Below, piece after piece: positions 1 through 7,190 of a DNA stretch of 18,243 nt (its first letter is position 1; each line of letters begins with the position of its first letter). The notes under the pieces are model-generated. The model did no database searches. It saw only the letters and a list, made by a program, of their open reading frames with translations, and had not been told where the DNA came from. The DNA is taken from NCBI GenBank assembly GCA_013140465.1, contig JABFST010000030.1:1-18243 (forward strand), written 5' to 3'. Source of the stretch: Methylococcaceae bacterium. GTDB taxonomy: Bacteria > Pseudomonadota > Gammaproteobacteria > Methylococcales > Methylomonadaceae. Made by a program: the position numbers and the translations under genes.

Positions 1-1
1 G

Positions 2-778
2 TATTTCATCAACCGCGACACCTTTTCACCGTACACGGTTTTGGGCTTAGGTGCGATGAACTCTAGCCACAACGGCGGCAGCGGCGTTGGTTTTATCGGC
101 GAAGCAGGGGCCGGTTTTACCTACGAAGTGTGTGACAACTTCTTAATTCGTAGTGACGTGCGTTACCGCTACAACCAAAACTTTAATGCCGACTTGCAAG
201 CTGGCACTAACGAATTCCATGACATGGTGGTCAACTTAGGTTTTGTTGTGCCTTTTGGCCCTAAACCTACCGCCGCTGCCCCAGAACCAGCTCCCGCACC
301 TGCACCAGAACCCGTTGCCGTTGCGCCAGCTGATTGTTCAACACTTGATGGTGACAACGATGGTGTCAACGATTGTAACGACCAATGCCCCAACACCATC
401 CCGGGTGCGCAAGTCAGCATCGTTGGTTGCTGGATTGTTGACGTTAAATTTGACAATGACAAAGACATCATCAAACCCCAATACTTTGTTAATTTGGACA
501 ATGTTGCCCAACGCATCAAAGAACATCCTGAGCTAGTGATTGAAATCCAAGGCCACACTAGCCACACTGGCGGCTATAAGCATAACGTCGAATTATCTGA
601 ACGCCGCGCGTTGGCAGTTAAGAAATATTTGGTTGACGGCACTCATTCACCTAACCTAACCACGCGTGGTTATGGTTGGTCACGTCCTATAGACACCAAT
701 GACACTGAAGCGGGCCGCGCCAACAACCGCCGCGTACAATTGGAAGTCAATGGCGAAACACAACAACCGCTAAAGTAA
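2..778 (+). CDS. OmpA family outer membrane protein, 5' end outside the window
   Basis: The open frame runs in from the left edge, so the true start and signal peptide are missing; 258 residues are visible. The order is: the last strands of an eight-stranded beta-barrel (alternating aromatic and polar residues up to about base 260), a Pro/Ala hinge, an acidic thrombospondin type 3-like stretch (DGDNDGVNDCNDQCPNT, a calcium-binding repeat), and a C-terminal OmpA peptidoglycan-binding domain from about base 440. The domain keeps NxxLSxxRA and the closing NRRVQLEV. The family anchors the outer membrane to the peptidoglycan layer. The loop that normally reads GHTD reads GHTS here (Ser codon at 560-562), so the Asp that contacts diaminopimelate in related proteins is replaced, while the partner Arg 15 residues later is kept. 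The gene ends at a strong intrinsic terminator. Family assignment is secure. Confidence 0.93.
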   Translation, partial: YFINRDTFSPYTVLGLGAMNSSHNGGSGVGFIGEAGAGFTYEVCDNFLIRSDVRYRYNQNFNADLQAGTNEFHDMVVNLGFVVPFGPKPTAAAPEPAPAPAPEPVAVAPADCSTLDGDNDGVNDCNDQCPNTIPGAQVSIVGCWIVDVKFDNDKDIIKPQYFVNLDNVAQRIKEHPELVIEIQGHTSHTGGYKHNVELSERRALAVKKYLVDGTHSPNLTTRGYGWSRPIDTNDTEAGRANNRRVQLEVNGETQQPLK

Positions 779-825
779 GGTGAGTTAGGCATATAGCTGC
801 CGACATCACACACTTTAAGCACCCT

Positions 826-854
826 AAAACCCGCCGTTAAGGCGGGTTTTTTTT
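826..854 (+). terminator. Rho-independent terminator of the OmpA-family gene
   Basis: A 10-bp perfect stem (AAAACCCGCC / GGCGGGTTTT) closes a GTTAA loop and runs into an unbroken T tract of eight bases at 847-854. It lies 48 bp past the porin stop codon. The A tract on the left arm could let it work in the other direction too, for the leftward STAS gene. Confidence 0.93.
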
Positions 855-900
855 GTGCAAAAAAAGGTTTGTAGATGCTGATTGGCTGTTGTTTGACAAT

Positions 901-929
901 CTGCGCCTAGTCTTTGGCAGTAGGCGCAG
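901..929. other. 9-bp perfect hairpin between convergent genes
   Basis: CTGCGCCTA and TAGGCGCAG flank an 11-base loop, 41 bp past the stop of the leftward STAS gene. There is no T tract on either side, so it may be a 3' stabilising hairpin or a weak terminator for the STAS operon rather than a classic intrinsic terminator. Confidence 0.45.
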
Positions 930-970
930 TGCTTATGGATTGGCAGCCAAGCCGTTATGCAAACCTACGC

Positions 971-2092
971 TCAGTCCACATAGCGGTCATAGACCATTTG
1001 CAGCATTTTTAGCTCACCGGGTTCAGGTTTTGCCCAAGATTGCACTTGAATGTCCGGCAAAATCAGCTGGCCTTGTTCATCATTTTGCATGTCGAGCAAC
1101 ACTTCAACCAATTCTTGGGCTTCTTGCTGCAAATGTGGCGCGACACAAAACAAATGGCACGCAAAATCGGTTTGGCTTTCATCAATTTTACGCACGCTAT
1201 TCCGGCTAAACGAAGACAAGCCTTCGTAAGTCTTTTTTAGCATAAAAACCAAATCACATTTTTTGCGGATTAAGGTTTGCAAGGCTTTAATTTCGTTGCC
1301 CGCAAAATCAAAGCTAAACTTTTTGGAATCCAAACTGTTTTCATCGCACAAAAACCGTCCTAGCTGGTAGACAAAACTGTCTTTGCTTGCCGTGCTTACC
1401 GTTACGCCTTCGTAGTCTTTTAAGGTCAGGGTGTCGTCGGCACGCGTTAAGATAACCACCTCATCCGCTTCGGCTACAGGCCGCATCACGGGGATAAAGC
1501 CATGTTGCTTCATCAGCAGGCACGCCTCAAACGGCTTGGCAAACAACAAATCGGTGGTGTTGCCATCGGGCAGACCGACCGATTGTTCAAAATGGATGGC
1601 TTTTTTCAAACGCCGCTGCAAATAAGTATTGAGCAAATACCAGCCCGTCAGCTGTTGCCCCGATTGTAGGCTGGCGACAAAGTTTAGCTTGTCGCGCACG
1701 GGCATCACGGTAGCGGTTTTGTGTTCAGTTTGGCGCGGGGCTTCGGGGCTGGCGGGCAGGTTTTCGACTGCCGTGTCGGCTTGGCCTTCGGTTTTGACAA
1801 AACGGCCTAAACCGGTAATTTTAAACAGCATGTTGACCATGCGGTTTAAATGCTGCACTTCAACGCGGATGCGCTTACGCTCCCAATCTTCAAACAGCTT
1901 AAGCAATAGCGAAAGCCCCATAGAATTGACCCGCTCCACACCACTAAAATCCAATAAAACATGGACTTCGGACGGCAATGCCGCTAACGAGTCCAACACC
2001 TCTAAGGCGTGGGCATCTATAGATCCAATAAAGTTATAGTGGAAGTCTTTGCCGGCTATTTCTTCAATAGTAAACGAATTGACCATGCTCAT
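971..2092 (-). CDS. STAS anti-anti-sigma domain fused to a PhnD-like binding domain
   Basis: The protein has 373 residues and no signal peptide. Residues about 7-100 form a STAS domain; the stretch DFSGVERVNSMGLSLLL (48-64) matches the phosphorylation loop of SpoIIAA/RsbV proteins, with Ser57 in the phospho-acceptor position and Asn56 in place of the usual Asp. After a Pro/Glu-rich linker (about 102-128), residues about 130-345 resemble the PhnD/SsuA-type periplasmic binding-protein fold. Cues are the LLFAKPFEACLL segment, the VVILTRADD strand and the LKDYEGVTVSTASKDS lobe. As there is no export signal, this binding domain should sit in the cytoplasm. The start codon overlaps the stop of the upstream phosphatase gene (ATGA), so the two are probably translationally coupled. 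Predicted role: the switch protein that the upstream phosphatase and kinase-like ATPase act on. STAS assignment is firm; the PhnD-like part is a fold-level call and its ligand is unknown. Confidence 0.85.
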   Translation of the reverse strand: MSMVNSFTIEEIAGKDFHYNFIGSIDAHALEVLDSLAALPSEVHVLLDFSGVERVNSMGLSLLLKLFEDWERKRIRVEVQHLNRMVNMLFKITGLGRFVKTEGQADTAVENLPASPEAPRQTEHKTATVMPVRDKLNFVASLQSGQQLTGWYLLNTYLQRRLKKAIHFEQSVGLPDGNTTDLLFAKPFEACLLMKQHGFIPVMRPVAEADEVVILTRADDTLTLKDYEGVTVSTASKDSFVYQLGRFLCDENSLDSKKFSFDFAGNEIKALQTLIRKKCDLVFMLKKTYEGLSSFSRNSVRKIDESQTDFACHLFCVAPHLQQEAQELVEVLLDMQNDEQGQLILPDIQVQSWAKPEPGELKMLQMVYDRYVD

Positions 2093-4791
2093 AACGCCGC
2101 CCTATTTAAGTTGGCAGCTTCGTATTCGCTGTGGTAAATAAATTGCACGCCAGAATCGACATTCATATCCACAGTGCCGTTAATGTCCCACAAGGTGGTC
2201 ACTTGGGTGCGTTGTTGTGGGCGCACGCGGATTTGCAAATAGTCCGATAACCGCCACATCATGTACAAGCCCACACCGCCCACGCCCGCTTCCACACCTG
2301 TCTGCATGGCATGGGCAAGGTTGCGCAGGAACACGCCTGGGGTTAATGTGCCCCAGTTGTCGGTAATCATCAGCCCTAAAAATTCAGGGGTAATGGCAAT
2401 ATCGATACGCACTTCTTCATGTTCAGACAATTCCCTAGACTCGCCTTTGCTGTAATACGCCACCCCTTTACCATCGCGCGGTGCGGCATATAAGCTGTTT
2501 TCAGTCATTTCATCCAAGATTATCATCAAGGCTTCAATGTGGTCTTTCGATAAACGGCCTTGGTCAGACAACCATGACTGGATTTCTTCCATGATAAACA
2601 GCTTGTCTTCTGTGTGCGTCAGGTGAAATTGGCGGGATTCGGCGTGGCTAGGAATAAGCGAATACAAATCGTCATCGGGTGATTCATGATGTTGGTTCAG
2701 CAAATGGTTCCAACCGATTTGTTTACAAAAATCATCGTGTCTGGGCAAAATGCGGCAAATACCGTCTTGGCTAAAACGGGTCAGCAAATCGGAATAGCCT
2801 TGTTCTGCCAAGAACACCACATATTCTTTAGAGATACGCGGAATTGGATGTTCGCCTTGGCGATAGAAGGGTTCGGAAATACGGATAATATCGCTGACTT
2901 CGTTGGTAGCGGCGGCTTGGATAACACGGTCACTATGGGTCATCAGCACCATCGTCACGTCATCGCTATAAGCACTGGTACGGCAATGGCTTTTTAACGC
3001 GTCCATTAGGATGTTGCGCAAAACTTCGGGGTCTTCAACATCAATATTGGCATTCAGCAAAGCTTCCAGACGGTCATACCCAAACGCTTCGCCAGCAGGG
3101 GATTCTTCCTCAACTAAACCGTCGGTGTATAAAAACAAGCGGTCGCCCACTTCCAAAGTCAGTTCGACGGCGGTTTGCAGATAATCAGAATCCACGCTTT
3201 TGCCTAAAGGCAAGCCGGATGCTTCCAACATGTCCCAATGTTTGGCTTTGTGGCGCAACAAATACGGCAACACATGGCCCGCGTTGGCAAAGGTTAATTT
3301 GCCGTTACGCGCATCCAAACTTAAGCAGCCCATCGTCATCAATAAAGATTGTTGAGCCGTGGCACGCATGGTTTCGTTTAAGGAGTTGAGAATTTCACTG
3401 GGGCTGGTGATGCCTTCATGAATCAGCGGATAAACGCCCGCTTTCGCCGCACCCACCATCGTACCTGCCGCCACACCGTGACCGCTGACGTCACCAATCA
3501 GTACTACGCTATGGTGTCCGCCCACTTTGTAATAATCGTAATAATCGCCACCTACCTCACTGGAAGTCAGCAAGTTTGCTAAACCTTGTACGCCCGGCAA
3601 GTCGATCACAGGCGGCGGTAAGATAGACCGTTGCAACACCGCCGCCAAGTTGACTTCGCCTTGCAGACGTTCGGTAATTTGCGCCAATTCGGCATTGGCT
3701 TGATACACCCGTTGCTCGGCTTCCTTACGTTCGGTAATGTCCAAGCCTGTTGCCAAAAACAACGATGGCGTACCAGATTTGGAATCTTTAATAATCGTCG
3801 GGCTCCACACGATGTTGATTAAGTCGCCGGTGCTAATCTGCATCGCGGTTTCAATTTCATCGGCGTACTCCACCGTACCCGCCATCATATCGTTAAACAA
3901 GGCGCGTAAATTGGGTTGCTCGGCTTCGGGGATAAATTTGTTGAAAAAATCTGCCCCGGCTACGTCTTCTTCTGACCAACCGCTACTTTCTTCGGCGTGG
4001 TGGTTAAACAAAGCCACTTTACCATCGGGATCCAAACCAATAATTAAGGCTTGGGTCGTGTTGATAACGTTGTCCGAAAACGCCTTGCCTTGCGCCATTT
4101 GAAACGCGCTTTCTTTTAATTTGCCCACTAACGGCTGCAACAGCAGCACGCCCACAAACACTAAGGTTGCCAGCGACAAACCAAAAAACATCATCTGTTT
4201 GTTGAGCGTGCTGCCCAACATAAACTCACTTTCGCGTTGGTGTAGCGAACTGACCAAGTTTATGCCTTCCAACACCGCAGGGGTGATGGTAAAAAACAGC
4301 CTGTCCACTTCGGGGCTATCTAAGCGTAAAGTGGCAGCGGGGGCTTTTTGTAACGTCCGGGCAGCCAACATATACGCCCGCATCAATGAATCTAAGGGTT
4401 TTTTGCCGTCAAAATACACCTGCCGCAATTCCCGCGACAACTGCCCGGAAATATGTGTCAACTCGCCCCTGACCTTAACAAAACGGTCGCCTTGGCTTAA
4501 GGAAATATAAGATTCGTCTAGCTGGATAAGGCTGGAAATAATTTTCGCGTTTAATTTTGATAAGTCGGAGGGATCTTTAATATAGGTTTTTTGGGTGATC
4601 GCAAGGTTGATGTTCTGCACCAATTGGCCTTGCTCGGCACTCATACGGACCAAACGGGCATTACCTTCTTGCTCGCGTATGTCGGTAATAAGCACCATGT
4701 ACGTTATGGCGGATACAGCCCCTAATACAAACAGAACTGTCAAATACTGGTCGGAAATGCGGACAACAATCCGCTTAAAAAGCTCTTGCAT
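2089..4791 (-). CDS. Membrane sensor with PAS, SpoIIE-type PP2C phosphatase and anti-sigma-like ATPase domains
   Basis: The protein has 900 residues. A transmembrane segment at about 17-36 is followed by a helical, presumably periplasmic sensor region (about 37-200) and a second transmembrane segment (about 201-220). A PAS domain with its PAC tail (about 238-358, ending ATGLDITERKEAE) and a short coiled coil follow. A SpoIIE/RsbU-type PP2C domain (about 385-620) shows the metal-binding motifs GGDYYDY (414-420), GDVSGHG (433-439), YTDGL (555-559) and SDD (609-611). The C-terminus (about 725-875) is a GHKL ATPase of the RsbW/SpoIIAB kind: N box DEMTENS (760-766), DNWG (811-814) and a glycine lid GVGGVGLYM (836-844). 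Phosphatase and kinase-like modules are thus on one chain, next to their likely STAS substrate. A strong Shine-Dalgarno sequence (AGAGGAG, 7 nt away) supports the start. The stimulus and the final target are not visible here. Confidence 0.93.
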   Translation of the reverse strand: MQELFKRIVVRISDQYLTVLFVLGAVSAITYMVLITDIREQEGNARLVRMSAEQGQLVQNINLAITQKTYIKDPSDLSKLNAKIISSLIQLDESYISLSQGDRFVKVRGELTHISGQLSRELRQVYFDGKKPLDSLMRAYMLAARTLQKAPAATLRLDSPEVDRLFFTITPAVLEGINLVSSLHQRESEFMLGSTLNKQMMFFGLSLATLVFVGVLLLQPLVGKLKESAFQMAQGKAFSDNVINTTQALIIGLDPDGKVALFNHHAEESSGWSEEDVAGADFFNKFIPEAEQPNLRALFNDMMAGTVEYADEIETAMQISTGDLINIVWSPTIIKDSKSGTPSLFLATGLDITERKEAEQRVYQANAELAQITERLQGEVNLAAVLQRSILPPPVIDLPGVQGLANLLTSSEVGGDYYDYYKVGGHHSVVLIGDVSGHGVAAGTMVGAAKAGVYPLIHEGITSPSEILNSLNETMRATAQQSLLMTMGCLSLDARNGKLTFANAGHVLPYLLRHKAKHWDMLEASGLPLGKSVDSDYLQTAVELTLEVGDRLFLYTDGLVEEESPAGEAFGYDRLEALLNANIDVEDPEVLRNILMDALKSHCRTSAYSDDVTMVLMTHSDRVIQAAATNEVSDIIRISEPFYRQGEHPIPRISKEYVVFLAEQGYSDLLTRFSQDGICRILPRHDDFCKQIGWNHLLNQHHESPDDDLYSLIPSHAESRQFHLTHTEDKLFIMEEIQSWLSDQGRLSKDHIEALMIILDEMTENSLYAAPRDGKGVAYYSKGESRELSEHEEVRIDIAITPEFLGLMITDNWGTLTPGVFLRNLAHAMQTGVEAGVGGVGLYMMWRLSDYLQIRVRPQQRTQVTTLWDINGTVDMNVDSGVQFIYHSEYEAANLNRAAL

Positions 4792-5199
4792 TGTCTTGCT
4801 CCTCTATTGTTATGCTTGTTAATTATTATTATTTATATTTTTATTTTTCTTTGCGGGGCTATGGTAGCACTTAAGCTGTATAAAAAAAATACACATCAGG
4901 AATAAACCACGCCCAGCGACCGCCGCTTTAAAATAGTGGGATGTTTTTTTAAGTCATTGAATTTAAATGAGTCGGTGGCTTTTTTGGTTTTAGTCTATGT
5001 CGTTGAGGTAAGGGGAGGATGGCAATCGGTCGGCTCAGGATAGAAACTAGCAATGATAATTATTTGTATTGCCAATTTAAGTATAGACGTATTCCCAAAA
5101 TTTTTCCGACCATAGCAGTAAGAAATCGGGCGCATAAAACCGCATAGGTTTTGCTTGGCATGACATCATCACTTAATTTTCAGACACGGCACTGCCTAA

Positions 5200-5217
5200 A
5201 GCGGGTGTACACCCGCT
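5200..5217. repeat. 18-bp perfect palindrome
   Basis: AGCGGGTGTACACCCGCT reads the same on both strands. It is preceded by TGCCTAA and followed 13 bp later by another CAGCGGGT. It belongs to the cluster of TCTAAAGC/CCTAAAGC-centred palindromes in this intergenic stretch. Function unknown. Confidence 0.7.
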
Positions 5218-5406
5218 GTGAGACTAAACAGCGGGTAGAGGGTAAATTCAGAAGTGTTCGTATGGAATTCAGTTTACCCTGAGGTGGGGTTATGTGGCTA
5301 AAGCATGGCAGTAACCTGTGCCGTAAACCAATAAACGCCCCGCTAATCAGCAATTGCCTACAGGTAAGCGGAGTTATAGCTTCTGTTTTTGGCTTTATTG
5401 CTGGCA

Positions 5407-5433
5407 CGGCAACGTCTAAAGCCGTTGCACTCC
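5407..5433. repeat. Dispersed hairpin related to the 133-bp repeat tract
   Basis: GCAACG (5409-5414) and CGTTGC (5423-5428) flank the loop TCTAAAGC and are followed by ACTCC. The same layout, arm-TCTAAAGC-arm-ACTCC, forms the right half of each palindrome in the tandem repeats at 7191-7988, but here the arm bases differ in a compensated way. That points to a repeat family conserved at the level of structure. Confidence 0.6.
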
Positions 5434-5535
5434 GGCTGTCATGGCTTAACTGATGTGTATTTTTTTAGCTGCGTGTAATAAGCGGGCTGCCGTTAAATCG
5501 CCAACACTGGCAGACACCCACAACCCGCATATAAG

Positions 5536-5563
5536 TTGTGCTTAGGCTTGAATTTATTATACT
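5536..5563 (+). promoter_or_regulatory. Possible sigma-70 promoter of the DUF5765-like gene
   Basis: TATACT at 5558-5563 is a good -10 box. TTGTGC at 5536-5541, 16 bp upstream, is a weak -35 box. The start codon follows 22 nt after the -10 box, with GGGGA as Shine-Dalgarno. Confidence 0.35.
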
Positions 5564-5584
5564 ATTACACTTTTTGGGGAAATT

Positions 5585-6313
5585 ATGTGCTTTAGTGCTA
5601 ACATGTCGCTTGGGCTGGGAGTCATAGGATTTGCCGCCTCAGCAGTGACTTTTCTTGATAAATCAGAAACTTTTTGGGTACGCGTTGCGCGTTCTTATGC
5701 CATATTCCATTTTTCCTTAATGGAACTGATCCAGTTTTTTGCCTATCCGGTCGCAGACCAATGTGGTTACGGCACCAACTATTTTTTAAGCGAACTTTCA
5801 ACCTACCATATCGCCCTACAAGCCTTTGCCATCATGCCCGCATTGGCAACCTACTCGCCGGACAAATCCGCGCTAAAAAACGCCACATTACTCGGCGGCA
5901 GCTTAAGCTTTATGTTTTTGGTGTTTTCATTTTTGCCTAACACTTGGCAGTTATTTAACTTATCGCCTAATTTTATTGGCAATATGGTGTCGTGCCTGTT
6001 TATGGGGAAATATCATATCGGCTACCACATTTCCAGCGCGTTCGGCACGCTCGTGACCCACGGCTCGTTGTTTGGCTTGGCGTTGAGTGGTTTTGTCTGG
6101 AAAAATAACTGGAAAATCTCCAGTTATCATTTGTTTATGGCCTTAATGACCTTATTTATGCCGCAATGGCTATTGGGGGTTTCGACGGGTGAAGCGGCGG
6201 CTATTTATTGCTTTTACTCCATACCCATTACCGTCAGTTTTATGCCGTATTTTAAAAATTTCTTTACCTTACAAAACCTTAGCGAAGAACGCGATTATTC
6301 GCTGAACAGCTAA
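5585..6313 (+). CDS. Multi-pass membrane protein, DUF5765-like
   Basis: The product has 242 residues, mostly hydrophobic, with about seven predicted membrane segments (roughly 8-24, 36-53, 73-90, 100-117, 128-146, 152-170 and 178-222, the last possibly two). It has no signal peptide; the protein opens with MCFSA, and the segment FSLMELIQFFAY followed by DQC and YHIALQAFAI matches my memory of the DUF5765 pattern, in which an N-terminal MC(W/F)S, an LMExxQ helix and an HIxxQ helix recur. The function of that family is not known to me. A GGGGA Shine-Dalgarno lies 5 nt upstream of the ATG, and a TATACT -10 box precedes it. The gene stands alone with palindrome-rich DNA on its left and a hairpin just past its stop. 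The family call is from recall, not a search. Confidence 0.75.
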   Translation: MCFSANMSLGLGVIGFAASAVTFLDKSETFWVRVARSYAIFHFSLMELIQFFAYPVADQCGYGTNYFLSELSTYHIALQAFAIMPALATYSPDKSALKNATLLGGSLSFMFLVFSFLPNTWQLFNLSPNFIGNMVSCLFMGKYHIGYHISSAFGTLVTHGSLFGLALSGFVWKNNWKISSYHLFMALMTLFMPQWLLGVSTGEAAAIYCFYSIPITVSFMPYFKNFFTLQNLSEERDYSLNS

Positions 6314-6341
6314 GCCACTACCCTCAGTAAAGCCATACCCG

Positions 6342-6374
6342 CTGGCGTGCAACGGTATTGCCGTTGTGCGCCAG
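6342..6374. other. 14-bp stem-loop past the DUF5765-like gene
   Basis: CTGGCGTGCAACGG (6342-6355) pairs with CCGTTGTGCGCCAG (6361-6374) around a TATTG loop. The only two non-Watson-Crick positions are wobble pairs in RNA. It lies 28 bp past the stop codon. No T tract follows, so it may protect the 3' end or be another member of the local palindromic repeats. It also covers the TTG at 6358, which argues against starting the next gene there. Confidence 0.6.
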
Positions 6375-6399
6375 AGACCCGCCCCCCTATAGAAGCACT

Positions 6400-6645
6400 A
6401 TGCAGCAATCACGGCTAGCCTCTTTTATTGAAGCGCTTGCGAATGCCTTGTTAGGCTATTTTGTCGCCTTGGCATCCCAGTTAGTGCTGTTTCCTTTCTT
6501 TGACATCCATATCCCAATCAGCACTAACCTCTGGATAGGTGCGTGGTTTACACTGATTAGCATTGTGCGCAGCTATATCTTGCGGCGTTGGTTTAATGCA
6601 AGACTACACCGCATAGCTGAACAGATGGCTAAAAACTTGTCCTAG
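6400..6645 (+). CDS. Small membrane protein, DUF7220-like
   Basis: The product has 81 residues with two predicted membrane helices (about 10-32 and 43-60). The opening MQQSRLASFIEALAN and the segment TLISIVRSYILRRWFN match a widespread small-protein family that I recall as DUF7220, often found on phages and plasmids, with the conserved pattern QSR...E...N, then S(I/V)xRSYxLRRxFN. No function is known to me. I chose the ATG at 6400 because the family begins M(K/Q)QSR; an in-frame TTG at 6358 lies inside a stem-loop. The ribosome-binding site is weak (AGAAG). The length is normal for the family. Its presence between chromosomal genes could be a trace of a past mobile element, but nothing else nearby is phage-like. 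Confidence 0.72.
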   Translation: MQQSRLASFIEALANALLGYFVALASQLVLFPFFDIHIPISTNLWIGAWFTLISIVRSYILRRWFNARLHRIAEQMAKNLS

Positions 6646-6689
6646 TGTCCAATTTTGCAATTCGCTTAGCGTGGGCAAAAATAAAAATA

Positions 6690-7130
6690 TTATGCGCGTG
6701 GTGGGGGCAAGCTGCGCACTGTATAGCGGATAACAGGCATATCCAATAGGCCGACGATGGCGGCAGTGCTGAGTATGTCGGCGGGGGTATGGTAGTGTTG
6801 AAACAACATGAGTAGACAGTACAGCATCAATGACAGCGGCCCGATGATGCGCCCGCGTTGGCTGCACACGGCCCAAGCACTGACCAAAACCAAAGCTACG
6901 GCGGTGTGGGTGCTGTAGTCCAAGCCTAGACGTTGCCAAAGTAGGTAGGTCTGGTCGAGAAACATCAATCCATACGCAATTACCAAGCCGCCTAGAACCA
7001 TAACAGTTAAGACCGCCGCCTGTCGCCATGCCTTATGCCGCAAGGCAGCGACAATTAGCCATAACTGCAATATACCCAGCACAGGCAGATAAGCATCGGC
7101 GATGGTGTCTAAGGTTTGGTAACTGGGCAT
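6690..7130 (-). CDS. Short PAP2-like membrane protein
   Basis: The product has 146 residues and about five membrane segments (roughly 14-30, 39-58, 75-91, 96-110 and 118-130). Two PAP2/phosphatidic acid phosphatase motifs are visible in degenerate form: DYSTHTA (71-77), like motif 2 (SGH), with His75, and HTPADILST (114-122), like motif 3 (HxxxD), with His114 and Asp118. Motif 1 (KxxxxxxRP) is not seen and the protein is shorter than usual PAP2 enzymes (about 200 residues or more), so activity on lipid phosphates is uncertain. No clear Shine-Dalgarno sequence precedes the ATG. The first third of the gene is related to part of the 133-bp tandem repeats that lie directly upstream. A longer frame on the same strand (6604-7029) lacks such motifs and is a shadow. 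Confidence 0.68.
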   Translation of the reverse strand: MPSYQTLDTIADAYLPVLGILQLWLIVAALRHKAWRQAAVLTVMVLGGLVIAYGLMFLDQTYLLWQRLGLDYSTHTAVALVLVSAWAVCSQRGRIIGPLSLMLYCLLMLFQHYHTPADILSTAAIVGLLDMPVIRYTVRSLPPPRA

Positions 7131-7190
7131 GGTTTATTATGGGTGTTTTAACTCAAGAAGACGCAAAAGCGTGGGAACGATAACACCGTT

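Larger units (their letters stand above)
4792..5584. other. Gene-free region with palindromes and promoter sequences
   Basis: No convincing gene was found in about 790 bp. The left 120 bp is AT-rich and should carry the leftward promoter of the phosphatase gene; TATACA, read on the minus strand at 4882-4877, is a possible -10 box. AATGATAATTATT at 5052-5064 resembles half of a Fur box. From about 5160 to 5450 the sequence is rich in inverted repeats, described separately. The frame at 5180-5407 on the minus strand runs through these palindromes and has no family likeness. The right end holds the promoter of the next gene. Confidence 0.6.

Noticed and set aside
853..1209. 118-codon frame on the plus strand
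   Set aside because: It is a shadow of the STAS-PhnD gene on the other strand.
5180..5407. 75-codon frame on the minus strand
   Set aside because: It runs through palindromic repeats, has no family likeness and lacks a Shine-Dalgarno sequence.
6358..6399. TTG start extending the DUF7220-like gene by 14 residues
   Set aside because: The extension lies in a stem-loop, and the family begins at the M(K/Q)QSR matched by the ATG at 6400.
6604..7029. 141-codon frame on the minus strand overlapping the PAP2-like gene
   Set aside because: The overlapping frame at 6690-7130 has membrane helices and PAP2 motifs; this one is rich in Arg/His and has neither.
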